From contig NZ_JACHXD010000009.1 in NCBI RefSeq assembly GCF_014191875.1, positions 62,001 through 126,000 of the forward strand: DNA of 64,000 bases, given 5' to 3'. This stretch comes from Pseudoduganella violacea. Lineage in GTDB: Bacteria; Pseudomonadota; Gammaproteobacteria; Burkholderiales; Burkholderiaceae_D. Every line of letters starts with the position of its first letter. Within the stretch, counting starts at the first letter, position 1. This document shows positions 45,994 to 56,818 of this stretch, piece after piece. A model generated the notes under the pieces. That model did not search any database and had not been told where the DNA came from. It saw nothing but the letters and a program-made list of their open reading frames with translations. Position numbers and translations under genes: made by a program.

Positions 45994-45997
<4 letters not shown>
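45353..45997 (+). CDS. ubiJ: Ubiquinone biosynthesis accessory factor UbiJ (SCP2 domain)
   Basis: The 214-residue protein has an SCP2-like lipid-binding domain (about 5-110, with [15 protein letters not shown] and [20 protein letters not shown]) and a C-terminal coiled coil ([20 protein letters not shown]). UbiJ binds ubiquinone intermediates in the Ubi metabolon. ATG 45353 follows the terminator. Its stop overlaps the ubiB start (ATGA), supporting the call. Confidence 0.93.
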
Positions 45998-47562
<1,565 letters not shown>

Positions 47563-47574
47563 GCGAGATCTGCC

Positions 47575-48198
47575 ATGCCCGAATTCCACAGCCGTGATCC
47601 GCTCTCGCCCGCCTTCTGGGACGAGCGCTTCGAAAAAGAGTTCACGCCCTGGGACAAGGGCGGCGCGCCGGAGCGCCTGCGCCGTTTCATCGCCGGCTGG
47701 CCGGCCGCCGCCGCTGGATTGGCTCGTCTATCCGCGCCCACGGTGCTGATTCCCGGCTGCGGCTCGGCCTATGAGTTGAACCTGATGTGCGAAGCGGGCT
47801 GGGACGCCACGGCCATCGACTTCTCGCCGGCCGCTGTTGTTGCGGCGCAACAAATCGCCGGCCCCTGGCGCGCGCGCGTGCAGGAGGCCGATTTCTTTGC
47901 CTACGCGCCACCCCAGCCGCTCGACTTGATCTATGAACGCGCCTTCCTGTGCGCCATGCCGCGTGCCATGTGGCCGCGCCTGGCCCAGCGCTGGGCCGAT
48001 TTGCTGGCGCCCGGCGCCGTGCTGGCCGGCTGCTTCTTTTACGATTCGAATCCCAAGGGGCCGCCGTTCGGCACCAGCCGCGAGGAGTTGCACGGTCTGC
48101 TCGCGCCTTTCTTCGATTGCACGCTGGAAGAGCCGGTCGGCGATTCCATCGCCGTCTTCGCCGGGAAGGAGTATTGGCTGGAGTGGCGGCGCCGGTAA
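47575..48198 (+). CDS. TPMT-family SAM-dependent methyltransferase
   Basis: The 207-residue protein has FWDERFEKEFTPWDKGGAPE at the N-terminus, motif I LIPGCGSAYELNLM, and the TPMT pattern AIDFSPAAVVAAQQ and DLIYERAFLCAMP. TPMT-like enzymes methylate thiols, selenium or tellurium compounds. It follows ubiB by 12 bp. The 3' part overlaps antisense with a possible mini-gene on the other strand. Confidence 0.9.
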   Translation: MPEFHSRDPLSPAFWDERFEKEFTPWDKGGAPERLRRFIAGWPAAAAGLARLSAPTVLIPGCGSAYELNLMCEAGWDATAIDFSPAAVVAAQQIAGPWRARVQEADFFAYAPPQPLDLIYERAFLCAMPRAMWPRLAQRWADLLAPGAVLAGCFFYDSNPKGPPFGTSREELHGLLAPFFDCTLEEPVGDSIAVFAGKEYWLEWRRR

Positions 48199-48350
48199 GC
48201 GCCGCAGGCCAGCGTCAGCACGATGGTGAGGCCGACGGCCGAGGCTGGCACCGGCTGGTCGGGATTTTGCAGCAAGGGCAGGGCGGGCGCCGCGCTGGCG
48301 GGCAGGGCGGCGCAAAGCGTGAGTAAAGTGGCAAGAAGATGCTGGCTCAT
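48039..48350 (-). CDS. Possible small exported protein with PEP-CTERM-like signal
   Basis: Residues 1-55 (48350-48186) lie outside the TPMT gene. They read as a signal peptide (MSQHLLATLLTLCAALPASA), a short linker, PVPASAVGLTIVLTLACGAY and RRR, which resembles a PEP-CTERM sorting tail with PVPAS in place of VPEP. The frame then runs on, antisense to the TPMT gene, to a stop at 48039, giving 103 residues; that tail may be an accident. Third-position GC in the first part is coding-like. The ribosome binding site is weak (GAGG 11 bases before ATG). An alternative is a chance open frame. Confidence 0.4.
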   Translation of the reverse strand: MSQHLLATLLTLCAALPASAAPALPLLQNPDQPVPASAVGLTIVLTLACGAYRRRHSSQYSFPAKTAMESPTGSSSVQSKKGASRPCNSSRLVPNGGPLGFES

Positions 48351-48367
48351 TATGGTTATGGCCTCGT

Positions 48368-48387
48368 AGTGCTGTCATTACAGCACT
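48368..48387. promoter_or_regulatory. 20-bp inverted repeat upstream of the mini-gene
   Basis: AGTGCTGT (48368-48375) and ACAGCACT (48380-48387) flank CATT. It lies between the start of the minus-strand mini-gene and the fmdB-like gene, a plausible operator. No cognate regulator is known. Confidence 0.4.
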
Positions 48388-48518
48388 GAATGTTTCTTGT
48401 ATCGAATAGTATTTTTCTATTGGAAACAAAATTCCCTGCCTGGACCGCCCGGAGGAGTCAACGGGCGGGAAAAAGGCTTTATAATTCAGGGTTTTTGATG
48501 ATTTTTGCGGAGTAAGTA

Positions 48519-48824
48519 ATGCCTATTTACGCTTATCGCTGCGAGGAGTGTGGCTTTGCCAAGGACGTGCTGCAAAAGATCTCCGATCCGCAGCTGACCG
48601 ACTGCCCATCCTGCGGTAAATCGGCCTTTAAAAAGCAACTGACGGCAGCGGGTTTCCAGCTCAAGGGTACCGGCTGGTACGTGACCGATTTCCGTGGCGG
48701 CAGTGTGCCGGCCACCGGTGTTGCCAGCAATAACACGGCCCCCGCCAAGAGCGAGGCCGCGCCCGCGGCATCGAGCGCACCGGCCGCAGCCAGCAGTGGC
48801 GGCGGCAGCGGCGAGTCGGCCTGA
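48519..48824 (+). CDS. FmdB-family zinc ribbon protein
   Basis: The 101-residue protein begins MPIYAYRCEECGFAKDVLQK and has a zinc ribbon (CEECG...CPSCG) over the first 40 residues, then a Gly/Trp segment (KGTGWYVTDF) and a low-complexity Ala/Ser tail. FmdB-like proteins are putative regulators. A TATAAT at 48480-48485 lies a plausible distance upstream, with a weak -35. A DUF502 gene follows 18-27 bp later and then aspS, the usual order in betaproteobacteria. Confidence 0.92.
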   Translation: MPIYAYRCEECGFAKDVLQKISDPQLTDCPSCGKSAFKKQLTAAGFQLKGTGWYVTDFRGGSVPATGVASNNTAPAKSEAAPAASSAPAAASSGGGSGESA

Positions 48825-48851
48825 GACAAGGCGCCCACCACGGTGAAAACG

Positions 48852-49439
48852 ATGCGTAAATACTTTATTACCGGCCTGCTGATCCTGGTCCCGCTGGCGA
48901 TCACGGCCTGGGTATTGAATCTGGTGATCAGCACCATGGACCAGTCCCTGCTGATCGTGCCGGAGCGCTGGCAGCCGCGCACCCTGATCGGCTTCGACAT
49001 TCCCGGCCTGGGCACGATGCTGACCATCCTGATCGTGTTCCTGACCGGCTTGCTGACCAATAATCTGATCGGCAACTATGTCGTGCGCATGTGGGAAAAG
49101 CTGCTGCACCGCATTCCCGTGGTCAGCTCGCTGTACGGCAGCGTCAAGCAGGTGTCGGACACGCTGTTTTCCTCGTCCGGCAATGCCTTCCGCAAGGCCG
49201 TGCTGATTCCGTATCCGCACCAGGCGTCCTGGACCATTGCCTTCCTCACCGGCACGCCGGGCGGCGATGTGAAGAATCATCTGGTGGGCGAGTATGTGAG
49301 CGTGTACGTGCCCACCACGCCGAACCCGACCTCCGGCTTTTTCCTGATGATGAAGCGTGAAAACGTCGTCGAACTGGATATGACGGTCGATGCCGCCCTG
49401 AAGTACATCGTTTCCATGGGCGTGGTTGCGCCCGAATAA
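48852..49439 (+). CDS. DUF502 family inner-membrane protein
   Basis: The 195-residue protein has two membrane segments (YFITGLLILVPLAITAWVL and LGTMLTILIVFLTGLLTNNL) and a cytoplasmic C-terminal domain with IPVVSSLYGSVKQVSDTL and VPTTPNPTSGFFLM, the DUF502 pattern. The start is ATG 48852, with GGTGA upstream; an in-frame GTG at 48843 adds three residues and is also possible. It lies between fmdB-like and aspS genes. Function is unknown. Confidence 0.9.
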   Translation: MRKYFITGLLILVPLAITAWVLNLVISTMDQSLLIVPERWQPRTLIGFDIPGLGTMLTILIVFLTGLLTNNLIGNYVVRMWEKLLHRIPVVSSLYGSVKQVSDTLFSSSGNAFRKAVLIPYPHQASWTIAFLTGTPGGDVKNHLVGEYVSVYVPTTPNPTSGFFLMMKRENVVELDMTVDAALKYIVSMGVVAPE

Positions 49440-49468
49440 AACAATTTAACCTGAACTGAGAAATAACC

Positions 49469-51274
49469 ATGTCTATGCGTACTCACTACTGCGGCCTCAC
49501 CACCGAAGCGCTGCTGGGCCAAACTGTTAGCCTGTGCGGCTGGGTGCACCGTCGCCGCGACCACGGCGGCGTGATTTTCATCGACCTGCGCGACCGCGAA
49601 GGTCTGGTTCAGATCGTTTGCAACCCGGAACAGGCCGACGTGTTCAAGGTCGCCGAATCCGTGCGTAACGAGTACTGCCTGCGCGTGACCGGCGTGGTCA
49701 AGGACCGCCTGGCCGGCACCGTCAACGCCAACCTGAAATCGGGCAAGATCGAAGTGATCTGCTCCCAGCTCGAAGTGCTGAACGCCTCGGTGGCCGTGCC
49801 GTTCCAGCTGGACGACGACAACCTGTCCGAAACCACCCGCCTGACCCACCGCGTGCTGGACCTGCGCCGTCCGCAGATGCAGAACAATCTGCGCCTGCGC
49901 TACAAGGTGTCGATGGAAGTGCGTAAATACCTGGACAACCTGGGCTTCATCGATATCGAAACCCCGACTCTGACCAAGTCTACCCCGGAAGGCGCGCGCG
50001 ACTACCTGGTGCCTTCGCGCGTGAACGCCGGCCAGTTCTTCGCCCTGCCGCAATCGCCGCAGCTGTTCAAGCAGCTGCTGATGGTGGCCAACTTCGACCG
50101 CTACTACCAGATCACCAAGTGCTTCCGCGACGAAGACCTGCGCGCCGACCGCCAGCCTGAATTCACCCAGATCGACTGCGAAACCTCCTTCCTGAACGAA
50201 CAGGAAATCCGCGATCTGTTCGAAGACATGATCCGCATGGTGTTCAAGAACACCATGGACGTCGAACTGCCTAACCCGTTCCCGGTGATGGACTTCGCCA
50301 CCGCCATGGGTAAATACGGTTCGGACAAGCCGGACATGCGCGTCAAGCTGGAATTCACCGAGCTGACCGACGTGATGAAGGATGTCGAGTTCAAGGTCTT
50401 CGCCGGCGCCGCCGCCATGCCTAACGGCCGTGTGGTCGGCCTGCGCGTGCCGAAAGGCGCCGACATGCCGCGTTCGGAAATCGACGCCTACACCCAGTTC
50501 GTCGCCATCTACGGCGCCAAAGGCCTGGCCTACATCAAGGTCAACGAGAAAGCCAAAGGCCGCGACGGCCTGCAATCGCCGATCGTGAAGAACATCCACG
50601 ACGCGGCCCTGGCCAAGATCCTGGAACTGACCGGCGCCGAAGACGGCGACCTGATCTTCTTCGGCGCGGACAAGGCCAAGGTGGTGAACGACGCCATCGG
50701 CGCCCTGCGCGTGAAGATCGGCCACTCCGAGTTCGGCAAGAAAGCCGGCCTGTTCGACGACGTCTGGGCACCGCTGTGGGTGATCGACTTCCCGATGTTT
50801 GAATACGACGAGGAATCGGACCGCTGGACCGCGACCCACCACCCGTTCACCGCGCCGAAAGACGGCCACGAAGACATGCTGGAAACCAATCCGGGCGCCT
50901 GCGTTGCCAAGGCCTACGATATGGTGCTGAACGGCTGGGAACTGGGCGGCGGCTCGATCCGTATCCACCGCGAAGAAGTGCAATCCAAAGTCTTCCGCGC
51001 GCTGAAGATCGACGACCAGGAAGCCCGCCTGAAGTTCGGCTTCCTGCTGGACGCGCTGCAGTACGGCGCGCCGCCGCACGGTGGCCTGGCCTTCGGTCTG
51101 GACCGCATCGTGACCCTGATGACCAAGTCCGATTCGATCCGCGACGTGATCGCCTTCCCGAAAACCCAGCGCGCCCAGTGCCTGCTGACCCAGGCGCCGT
51201 CGGAAGTGGACGAGAAGCAGTTGCGCGAACTGCACATCCGCCTGCGCGCGGCTGAGCCGAAAGTGGCTGGCTAA
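49469..51274 (+). CDS. aspS: Aspartate--tRNA ligase
   Basis: The 601-residue class II synthetase has an N-terminal OB-fold anticodon domain ([20 protein letters not shown]), motif 2 [18 protein letters not shown], a GAD insertion domain (about 300-410), and motif 3 [13 protein letters not shown]. It is the bacterial long form. Whether it is discriminating or also charges tRNA-Asn would depend on the presence of asnS/gatCAB elsewhere. The start ATG 49469 (MSMRTHYCG) has no strong ribosome binding site; the Met two codons later is an alternative. A terminator follows. Confidence 0.98.
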   Translation: MSMRTHYCGLTTEALLGQTVSLCGWVHRRRDHGGVIFIDLRDREGLVQIVCNPEQADVFKVAESVRNEYCLRVTGVVKDRLAGTVNANLKSGKIEVICSQLEVLNASVAVPFQLDDDNLSETTRLTHRVLDLRRPQMQNNLRLRYKVSMEVRKYLDNLGFIDIETPTLTKSTPEGARDYLVPSRVNAGQFFALPQSPQLFKQLLMVANFDRYYQITKCFRDEDLRADRQPEFTQIDCETSFLNEQEIRDLFEDMIRMVFKNTMDVELPNPFPVMDFATAMGKYGSDKPDMRVKLEFTELTDVMKDVEFKVFAGAAAMPNGRVVGLRVPKGADMPRSEIDAYTQFVAIYGAKGLAYIKVNEKAKGRDGLQSPIVKNIHDAALAKILELTGAEDGDLIFFGADKAKVVNDAIGALRVKIGHSEFGKKAGLFDDVWAPLWVIDFPMFEYDEESDRWTATHHPFTAPKDGHEDMLETNPGACVAKAYDMVLNGWELGGGSIRIHREEVQSKVFRALKIDDQEARLKFGFLLDALQYGAPPHGGLAFGLDRIVTLMTKSDSIRDVIAFPKTQRAQCLLTQAPSEVDEKQLRELHIRLRAAEPKVAG

Positions 51275-51290
51275 GCGGTTTGCTCTTGGA

Positions 51291-51318
51291 GAAAAGGCGC
51301 TGAGGCGCCTTTTCTTTT
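51291..51318 (+). terminator. Intrinsic terminator of aspS
   Basis: GAAAAGGCGC (51291-51300) and GCGCCTTTTC (51305-51314) form a perfect 10-bp stem with TGAG loop, followed by TTTT. The nudB start is 6 bp further on. Confidence 0.85.
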
Positions 51319-51323
51319 ATCGC

Positions 51324-51785
51324 ATGAAACCCTATAAAATCCCCGAATCCGTGCTGGTGGTGATCTACACCGCCGCCCTGGACGTGCTGCTGATCGAACG
51401 CGCCGACCGCGCCGGCTACTGGCAATCCGTCACCGGTTCCAAGGACGCGGTGGACGAACCTTTGCTGGAAACCGCGACCCGCGAATTGTTCGAGGAAACC
51501 GGCATCGTCGCCGACGGCGAGCGCATCGTGCTGCGCGACTGGGGGCTGGCCAATATCTACGAAATCTATCCCGTCTGGCGCCACCGCTACGCGCCCGGCG
51601 TCACGCAGAATACCGAACATGTGTTCAGCGTCGAAGTCCCGCGCGACACGCCCATCATGCTGAGCGCGCGCGAGCACTTGCAATACGTCTGGCTGCCCTG
51701 GCTGGAAGCGGCCGACCGCTGTTTTTCGCCCTCCAACGCGGAAGCGGTGTTGCAATTGCCGCAGCAGCTGAAAAAGAGGGGATAA
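51324..51785 (+). CDS. nudB: Dihydroneopterin triphosphate diphosphatase NudB
   Basis: The 153-residue Nudix hydrolase removes pyrophosphate from dihydroneopterin triphosphate in folate synthesis. The Nudix box is present: GSKDAVDEPLLETATRELFE with EETGI. The N-terminus YKIPESVLVVIYT and WRHRYAPGVTQNTEHVF are NudB-like. The aspS-DUF502-nudB order matches that seen in other betaproteobacteria. Confidence 0.94.
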   Translation: MKPYKIPESVLVVIYTAALDVLLIERADRAGYWQSVTGSKDAVDEPLLETATRELFEETGIVADGERIVLRDWGLANIYEIYPVWRHRYAPGVTQNTEHVFSVEVPRDTPIMLSAREHLQYVWLPWLEAADRCFSPSNAEAVLQLPQQLKKRG

Positions 51786-51818
51786 TGCAAGTCATGATCC
51801 TGCGGACAGGTGGGCACG

Positions 51819-53108
51819 ATGGCGGACACCCTCGATATCTCCATAGATCAGCTGCAAATCGGTTTGTATGTGCATCTGGACCTGAAGTGGTTCGAGCACC
51901 CGTTCGCATTCAGTCACTTTAAAATTAAAAGTGAAGACCAGATCCGCGTCCTGCGTGGTCTGGGCCTGAAATCCATCCGTTTCGATCCGGCGCTCAGCGA
52001 TGTGGCGCCGGCGCCGCTCGCCCCGGCGCCGCAGGCCGCGCCGCCCCCGGCCGCATCCGCGGTGGTCGAGCTGCATGGTCCCGAATCGCCCGCGCTGCAA
52101 GCCAAGATGGTGCTGATGGCGCGCATTCGCCAGCAGCGCGAAACGGCGGCGCGCATCGAGCACGCTTTTTTCGACACCGCCAACGCGATCCGCGACATCG
52201 AGCGCAATATGTTCGCGCGGCCGGCGGAAACCGTGCGCAAGGCCGAGGAATTGATCGGCAAGATCACCGATTCCATCCTGTGCGCGCCGGAATTGGCCAT
52301 CCACGTCATGGGCGACAAGGTGGGCGGCGAGGAAATCTATACCCATTCGCTCAACGTCACCATGCTGGCGATGATGATGGCGCGCGATATCAAGCTGCCG
52401 GTGGAAGCGGCGGCGGCGCTCGGCACCGGCGCGCTATTCCACGATATCGGCTTGAAGAACCTGCCCGACCGGCTGATGCATCAGTTCGAGCCGCTCGCCG
52501 GCGCCGAGCTGCGCCTGTACGAAACCCATTGCGAGGTGGGGCTGGAGCTGGCGCAGAAAATGGGCTTGCCGGCGGCGGTGCAATCCGTGATCCGCGACCA
52601 TCACGAAGCTTTTGACGGCAGCGGCTATCCGCGCCAGCTCAAAGGCGAGGCCACCGGCCTGCTGGGGCGCATCGTCGCCATCGCCAATTTCTACGATGAG
52701 CTGTGCAACCCGGCCAATCCGGCCGCCGCCATGACGCCGCACGAGGCGCTCGCACTGATGTTCGCCAAGCTGCGCGGCAAATTCGATCCCAAGCTGCTGC
52801 AGGTCTTCATCCGCTGCCTCGGCGTGTATCCGCCCGGCACCGTGGTGCAGCTGTCGAACGGGGTGATCGGTATGGTCGCCACCATCAATACCGCCAAGCC
52901 CACCAAGCCGGTGCTGGTGGTGTACGAAGCCGGCGTGCCGAAGGAGGAGGCGATCCTGGTCGACACCGAGCGCGAGACCGACCTGAATATCGTCAAGGCC
53001 ATCAAGCCGGCCCAGGTGCCGAAAGAGATTTACCATTATCTGAGCCCGCGCAAGCGGGTCAGCTATTACTTCGACGCCAGCAAGCAGGGACAGGGGGCCG
53101 CCGCGTAA
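51819..53108 (+). CDS. HD-GYP domain phosphodiesterase (DUF3391 N-terminus)
   Basis: The 429-residue protein has a DUF3391 domain (ISIDQLQIGLYVHLDLKWFE to about 60), a Pro/Ala linker and an HD-GYP domain. Metal/catalytic residues are visible: His176, HD at 208-209, His237, HHE at 261-263 and GYP at 269-271. It is expected to hydrolyse c-di-GMP. The ATG at 51819 has CAGG eight bases upstream; a GTG at 51810 is possible. The next gene, a histidine kinase, starts on its last stop base (TAATG). Confidence 0.93.
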   Translation: MADTLDISIDQLQIGLYVHLDLKWFEHPFAFSHFKIKSEDQIRVLRGLGLKSIRFDPALSDVAPAPLAPAPQAAPPPAASAVVELHGPESPALQAKMVLMARIRQQRETAARIEHAFFDTANAIRDIERNMFARPAETVRKAEELIGKITDSILCAPELAIHVMGDKVGGEEIYTHSLNVTMLAMMMARDIKLPVEAAAALGTGALFHDIGLKNLPDRLMHQFEPLAGAELRLYETHCEVGLELAQKMGLPAAVQSVIRDHHEAFDGSGYPRQLKGEATGLLGRIVAIANFYDELCNPANPAAAMTPHEALALMFAKLRGKFDPKLLQVFIRCLGVYPPGTVVQLSNGVIGMVATINTAKPTKPVLVVYEAGVPKEEAILVDTERETDLNIVKAIKPAQVPKEIYHYLSPRKRVSYYFDASKQGQGAAA

Positions 53109-54784
53109 TGGAAAGCCTGCAGCAGCTGATGCTGGACCACAGTCCACACTTGATGCTGCTGGTGGACCCGGCCGATCTGCGCATCCTGCTGGCGAACCAG
53201 ATGGCGGCGCAAGTGCTCGGCTACCCCTTGCAGCAGTTGCAGGGCATGTCCATCACCGATATCGAAAGCTCCTTGCAGGACGTCTTCTATTGGGAGGATG
53301 TGCGCAACGGCCAGTACCAGGAAATCGCGGCGCAGGAAGGCGAATACCACTGCGCCGACGCCAGCTTGATGACGGTGATGAAAACGGTGCGCGTGATCCG
53401 CCAGGAGGAACGCACCCTGCTGCTGGTGCTGGCGCGCGACACGCGCCACGAGCGCCAGGTGGAGGATGTGCTGGAACAGACCTTGTCGCAGCTGCGCGCC
53501 ACGCTGGAATCGACCGGCAACGGCATCCTGGTGCTGGACTGGCATGGCCGCATCAGCAGCATGAACCGCCTGTTCAGCCGCATGTGGGACCTGCCCGAAT
53601 CCCTGCTGGAGGCGGGCGACGATGGCGCCATCCTGGGCTATCTGGCGGGCCTGGTGGTGGAGGGCGAGCTATGCCGCACCCGCCTGCAGCAGGTGGTCGA
53701 TGCCAACGAGACGGTGGATTTGCTCAGCCTGCGCAGCGGCCGCGTCTTCGAATGCCGTTCGCGGCCCCAGTATCTGGGCGAGCGCATCATCGGCCGCGTG
53801 TTTGGCTTCACCGACATCACGGAGCGCCAGCGCGCCGAGCAAGCCTTGCGCGAATCGCGCGACCAACTGGAATACCGGGTGCGCGAACGCACCAAGGATC
53901 TGCAGATGGCGAACGCCACGCTGGAGCAGGAAAAGGCGCGCCAGGCCGATCTGATCCGCAAGCTGGGCGAGGCCCAGAGCCAGTTGCTGCAATCGGAAAA
54001 AATGGCCTCCATCGGCGTGCTGGCGGCCGGCGTGGCGCACGAGATCAATAATCCGGTGGGCTTCGTCAATTCCAATCTGGGCAGCCTGCAGCGCTACGCC
54101 GAATCCCTGCTGCACCTGCTCGACGCCTATGAAGCGCTGGAACCCAAGCTGGCCGTGGGCGACCGCGCCGCGCTGGCCACGCTGAAAGCCGAAGTGGACG
54201 CCGACTATCTGCGCGAAGACTTGGCCAGCCTGCTGAGCGAATCGCTGGAAGGCTTGGAGCGCGTCAAGCGCATCGTGCAGGATATGAAGGACTTTTCCCA
54301 CGTCGACGGCGGCGAGCTGGCCGTCGCCAGCCTGGAAGCGGGACTCGACAGCACGCTCAACCTGGTCTGGAACGAATTGAAATACAAGGCCGACGTGGTC
54401 AAGGAATATGGCGGCGTGGCGCCGCTGGCCTGCTTCCCCTCGCAGCTGAACCAGGTGTTCATGAACCTGCTGGTCAACGCCGCCCACGCCATCGAAGAGC
54501 GTGGCCGCATCACCGTGCGCACCGGCCAGGACGAGCAGGCGGTGTGGGTCGAAGTGGAGGACACCGGCAAAGGCATCCCGCCCGAACTGATCGACCGCAT
54601 CTACGAACCCTTCTTCACCACCAAGCCGGTGGGCAAGGGCACCGGCCTGGGCCTGTCGCTGTCCTATGGCATCGTGCAAAAACACGGCGGCCGCATGGAA
54701 GTGCAAAGCGCCGTCGGCAAAGGCAGCCGCTTCCGCGTGATCTTGCCGAAGCAGCCGGCCGAACAGCTCAGCCCCAGCTTCTGA
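53108..54784 (+). CDS. Sensor histidine kinase with two PAS domains
   Basis: The 558-residue kinase has no membrane segment. PAS domains span about 1-115 and 125-240, a coiled coil spans 240-298, and the phospho-acceptor His311 is in VAHEINNPVGFV. The HATPase domain has N box FMNLLVNAAHAIEE, G1 EVEDTGKGIPPEL and G2 GKGTGLGLSLSYGIV. It starts on the last base of the HD-GYP stop codon, so it may control or be controlled by c-di-GMP turnover. No response regulator gene is adjacent; the partner must be elsewhere. Confidence 0.95.
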   Translation: MESLQQLMLDHSPHLMLLVDPADLRILLANQMAAQVLGYPLQQLQGMSITDIESSLQDVFYWEDVRNGQYQEIAAQEGEYHCADASLMTVMKTVRVIRQEERTLLLVLARDTRHERQVEDVLEQTLSQLRATLESTGNGILVLDWHGRISSMNRLFSRMWDLPESLLEAGDDGAILGYLAGLVVEGELCRTRLQQVVDANETVDLLSLRSGRVFECRSRPQYLGERIIGRVFGFTDITERQRAEQALRESRDQLEYRVRERTKDLQMANATLEQEKARQADLIRKLGEAQSQLLQSEKMASIGVLAAGVAHEINNPVGFVNSNLGSLQRYAESLLHLLDAYEALEPKLAVGDRAALATLKAEVDADYLREDLASLLSESLEGLERVKRIVQDMKDFSHVDGGELAVASLEAGLDSTLNLVWNELKYKADVVKEYGGVAPLACFPSQLNQVFMNLLVNAAHAIEERGRITVRTGQDEQAVWVEVEDTGKGIPPELIDRIYEPFFTTKPVGKGTGLGLSLSYGIVQKHGGRMEVQSAVGKGSRFRVILPKQPAEQLSPSF

Positions 54785-54836
54785 CCCCGGCACGATTGAC
54801 GCTTGGCAAGCCGGGCCGTAAGGGTACAATGCCTGC

Positions 54837-55646
54837 ATGAAGATCCGTGTTGCCACCTACAACATCCATAAGGGAGTGTCGTACCGCAGCCAGCCGCGGG
54901 TACACGCGCTCAAGAATGCGATCGCCCAGTTCGATGCGAACCTGATCTTCCTGCAGGAAGTGCAGGGCCAGCACGACCGCATCGCCGCCCGCTATGGCGA
55001 GGAGCACCACGGCCACCGCCATTGGCCCAAGGGCGGCCAGCATGAATTTTTCGCGGGTGAGTCGCACCAGTCCGTGTATGGCTTGAATGCGCAATACGAC
55101 CACGGCCACCACGGCAACGCCTTGCTCAGCAGTTATCCCATCGCGCGCTGGACCAATACCGACGTCTCCGACCACGCTTACGAGCAGCGCGGCATCCTGC
55201 ACAGCGTGGTGGAAACGCCGCGCGGCCCGATCCATTGCTATGTGATCCACCTCGGCCTGTTCGAACGCAGCCGGGTGCGCCAGCTGGAGGCGCTGATCGA
55301 GGCCGTCAACACCTCGGCCGGCCATGGCGAACCGGTCATCATCGCCGGCGACTTCAACGACTGGCGCAATACCCTGAGCGCCAAGCTGCGCAAGGCGCTC
55401 GGCGTGGTTGAGGTGTTCGACGAAATCGGCGCCGGCTCCAGCCTGGGCGACCTGGTGCGCACGCTGGCGCGGCGCCAGGCGGCCCAGCATCCGGCCAAGA
55501 CCTTCCCCGCCGCCCTGCCATTCTTCCGTCTCGACCGTATTTATGTGCGCGGCTTCAAGGTAGAATCGGCGCAAGTCATGCACGGGGCGATGTGGGCCAA
55601 GCTGTCCGACCATGCCCCCATCGTGGCGACCCTGGATTTCGCCTAG
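54837..55646 (+). CDS. Endonuclease/exonuclease/phosphatase family protein (YbhP-like)
   Basis: The 269-residue protein has RVATYNIHKGVS at the N-terminus, FLQEVQGQHDRIAARYGEEH with the catalytic Glu, VIIAGDFNDWRN with Asp/Asn and a C-terminal SDHAPIVATLD, the EEP metal-dependent phosphodiesterase pattern. In E. coli YbhP is encoded just before clsB (ybhO), the same order as here (9 bp before clsB). The substrate may be a lipid or nucleic acid; lipid is favoured by the context. Confidence 0.92.
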   Translation: MKIRVATYNIHKGVSYRSQPRVHALKNAIAQFDANLIFLQEVQGQHDRIAARYGEEHHGHRHWPKGGQHEFFAGESHQSVYGLNAQYDHGHHGNALLSSYPIARWTNTDVSDHAYEQRGILHSVVETPRGPIHCYVIHLGLFERSRVRQLEALIEAVNTSAGHGEPVIIAGDFNDWRNTLSAKLRKALGVVEVFDEIGAGSSLGDLVRTLARRQAAQHPAKTFPAALPFFRLDRIYVRGFKVESAQVMHGAMWAKLSDHAPIVATLDFA

Positions 55647-55654
55647 CGGGGACT

Positions 55655-56818
55655 ATGCGCTCAGTCAATTTCATTGCCGATAACGAAGTCAAGCTGCTGT
55701 ACTGCGGTACCGAATATTTTCCGGCCCTGATGGCGGCAATCGACGCGGCGCAGTACGAAGTCTATTTCGAGACCTATATCTTCGCCGACGACGATACCGG
55801 CCACGCCATGCAGGCCTGCCTGATGCGCGCCGCGCGGCGCGGCGTGGCGGTGCGCATGATCACCGACTGGTTCGGCACCGGCCATGGCCGCGCCACCCGC
55901 ATGGACGCGGAACTGCTGGACGCGGGCGTGCAGCACCGCATCTTCAATCCCTGGTTCAAGCGCGGCGTCACGCGCACCCACCGCAAGATCTGCGTGGTGG
56001 ACCGCGAGGTGGCGCTGGTGGGCGGCATCAATATCAACGACGATATGTATTGCGACTACGACCGCAGCATCGCGCTGGCCGCGCCGCGCTGGGATTTCGC
56101 GGTCGAGGTGCGCGGGCCGCTGGTGGCCACCATCCACCATGAAGCCCAGGCGCAGTGGCTGCGCGTGGGCAAGCTGCCGCTGATCCGCCGTCTCGGCCTG
56201 TTCAACGAGATGCGCAAGGTCAGCAAGGTGGCGCGCGAAAGCTCGGTGCAGGCCGGTTTCGTGGTGCGCGACAATCTGCGCAACCGGCGCACCATCCAGC
56301 GCGCCTATCTGCAAGCGCTGGGCCGCGCCAAAAAGAGCGTGCTGCTGGCCAACCCGTATTTCGCGCCCGGCCGCAAATTCCGCCGCGCCCTGGCCGCCAC
56401 CGCCCAGCGCGGCGTCGAGGTGGTGCTGCTGATCGGCGTGGGCGAGATCTGGCTGCAGGACGCGGTGGCGCATTCCTTCTATCCCAAGCTGCTGGCGGCC
56501 GGGGTCAGGGTGGTCGAGTACCACAAGACCCAGCTGCACGCCAAGGTGGCCGTGATCGACGACGACTGGTCCACGGTCGGCTCCAGCAATGTGGATGGCC
56601 TCAGCCTCTTCCTCAACCAGGAAGCGAATGTCGTGATCAAGGATGCCGCTTTCAATCAGGGCTTGCGCCGCCATATACAACAGGCGATGGCCGACGGCGT
56701 CGAAGTGCATCTGGAGGATTTCCGCAGCATCGGCCGCTGGCGCCGCTTCGGCTATGGTTTTGCGTATGTTTGTTATAAGATGTTAATGAGAATCTTCGCG
56801 GTAGGGAAATACGCTTGA
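55655..56818 (+). CDS. clsB: Cardiolipin synthase ClsB (phospholipase D family)
   Basis: The 387-residue enzyme has two HKD motifs: HRKICVVDREVALVGG and LHAKVAVIDDDWSTVGSSN. It makes cardiolipin from phosphatidylglycerol, or acts on PE in the ClsC-like variant. There is no N-terminal transmembrane pair, matching ClsB rather than ClsA. The start ATG 55655 follows CGGGGA; an upstream frame from 55592 lies in the EEP gene. Its stop overlaps the TTG start of the S4 protein. Confidence 0.93.
   Translation: MRSVNFIADNEVKLLYCGTEYFPALMAAIDAAQYEVYFETYIFADDDTGHAMQACLMRAARRGVAVRMITDWFGTGHGRATRMDAELLDAGVQHRIFNPWFKRGVTRTHRKICVVDREVALVGGININDDMYCDYDRSIALAAPRWDFAVEVRGPLVATIHHEAQAQWLRVGKLPLIRRLGLFNEMRKVSKVARESSVQAGFVVRDNLRNRRTIQRAYLQALGRAKKSVLLANPYFAPGRKFRRALAATAQRGVEVVLLIGVGEIWLQDAVAHSFYPKLLAAGVRVVEYHKTQLHAKVAVIDDDWSTVGSSNVDGLSLFLNQEANVVIKDAAFNQGLRRHIQQAMADGVEVHLEDFRSIGRWRRFGYGFAYVCYKMLMRIFAVGKYA

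Noticed and set aside
48445..48468. CCGCCCG...CGGGCGG hairpin as a terminator
   Set aside because: No T tract follows on either strand in the right direction; it lies in a promoter region before the fmdB-like gene.
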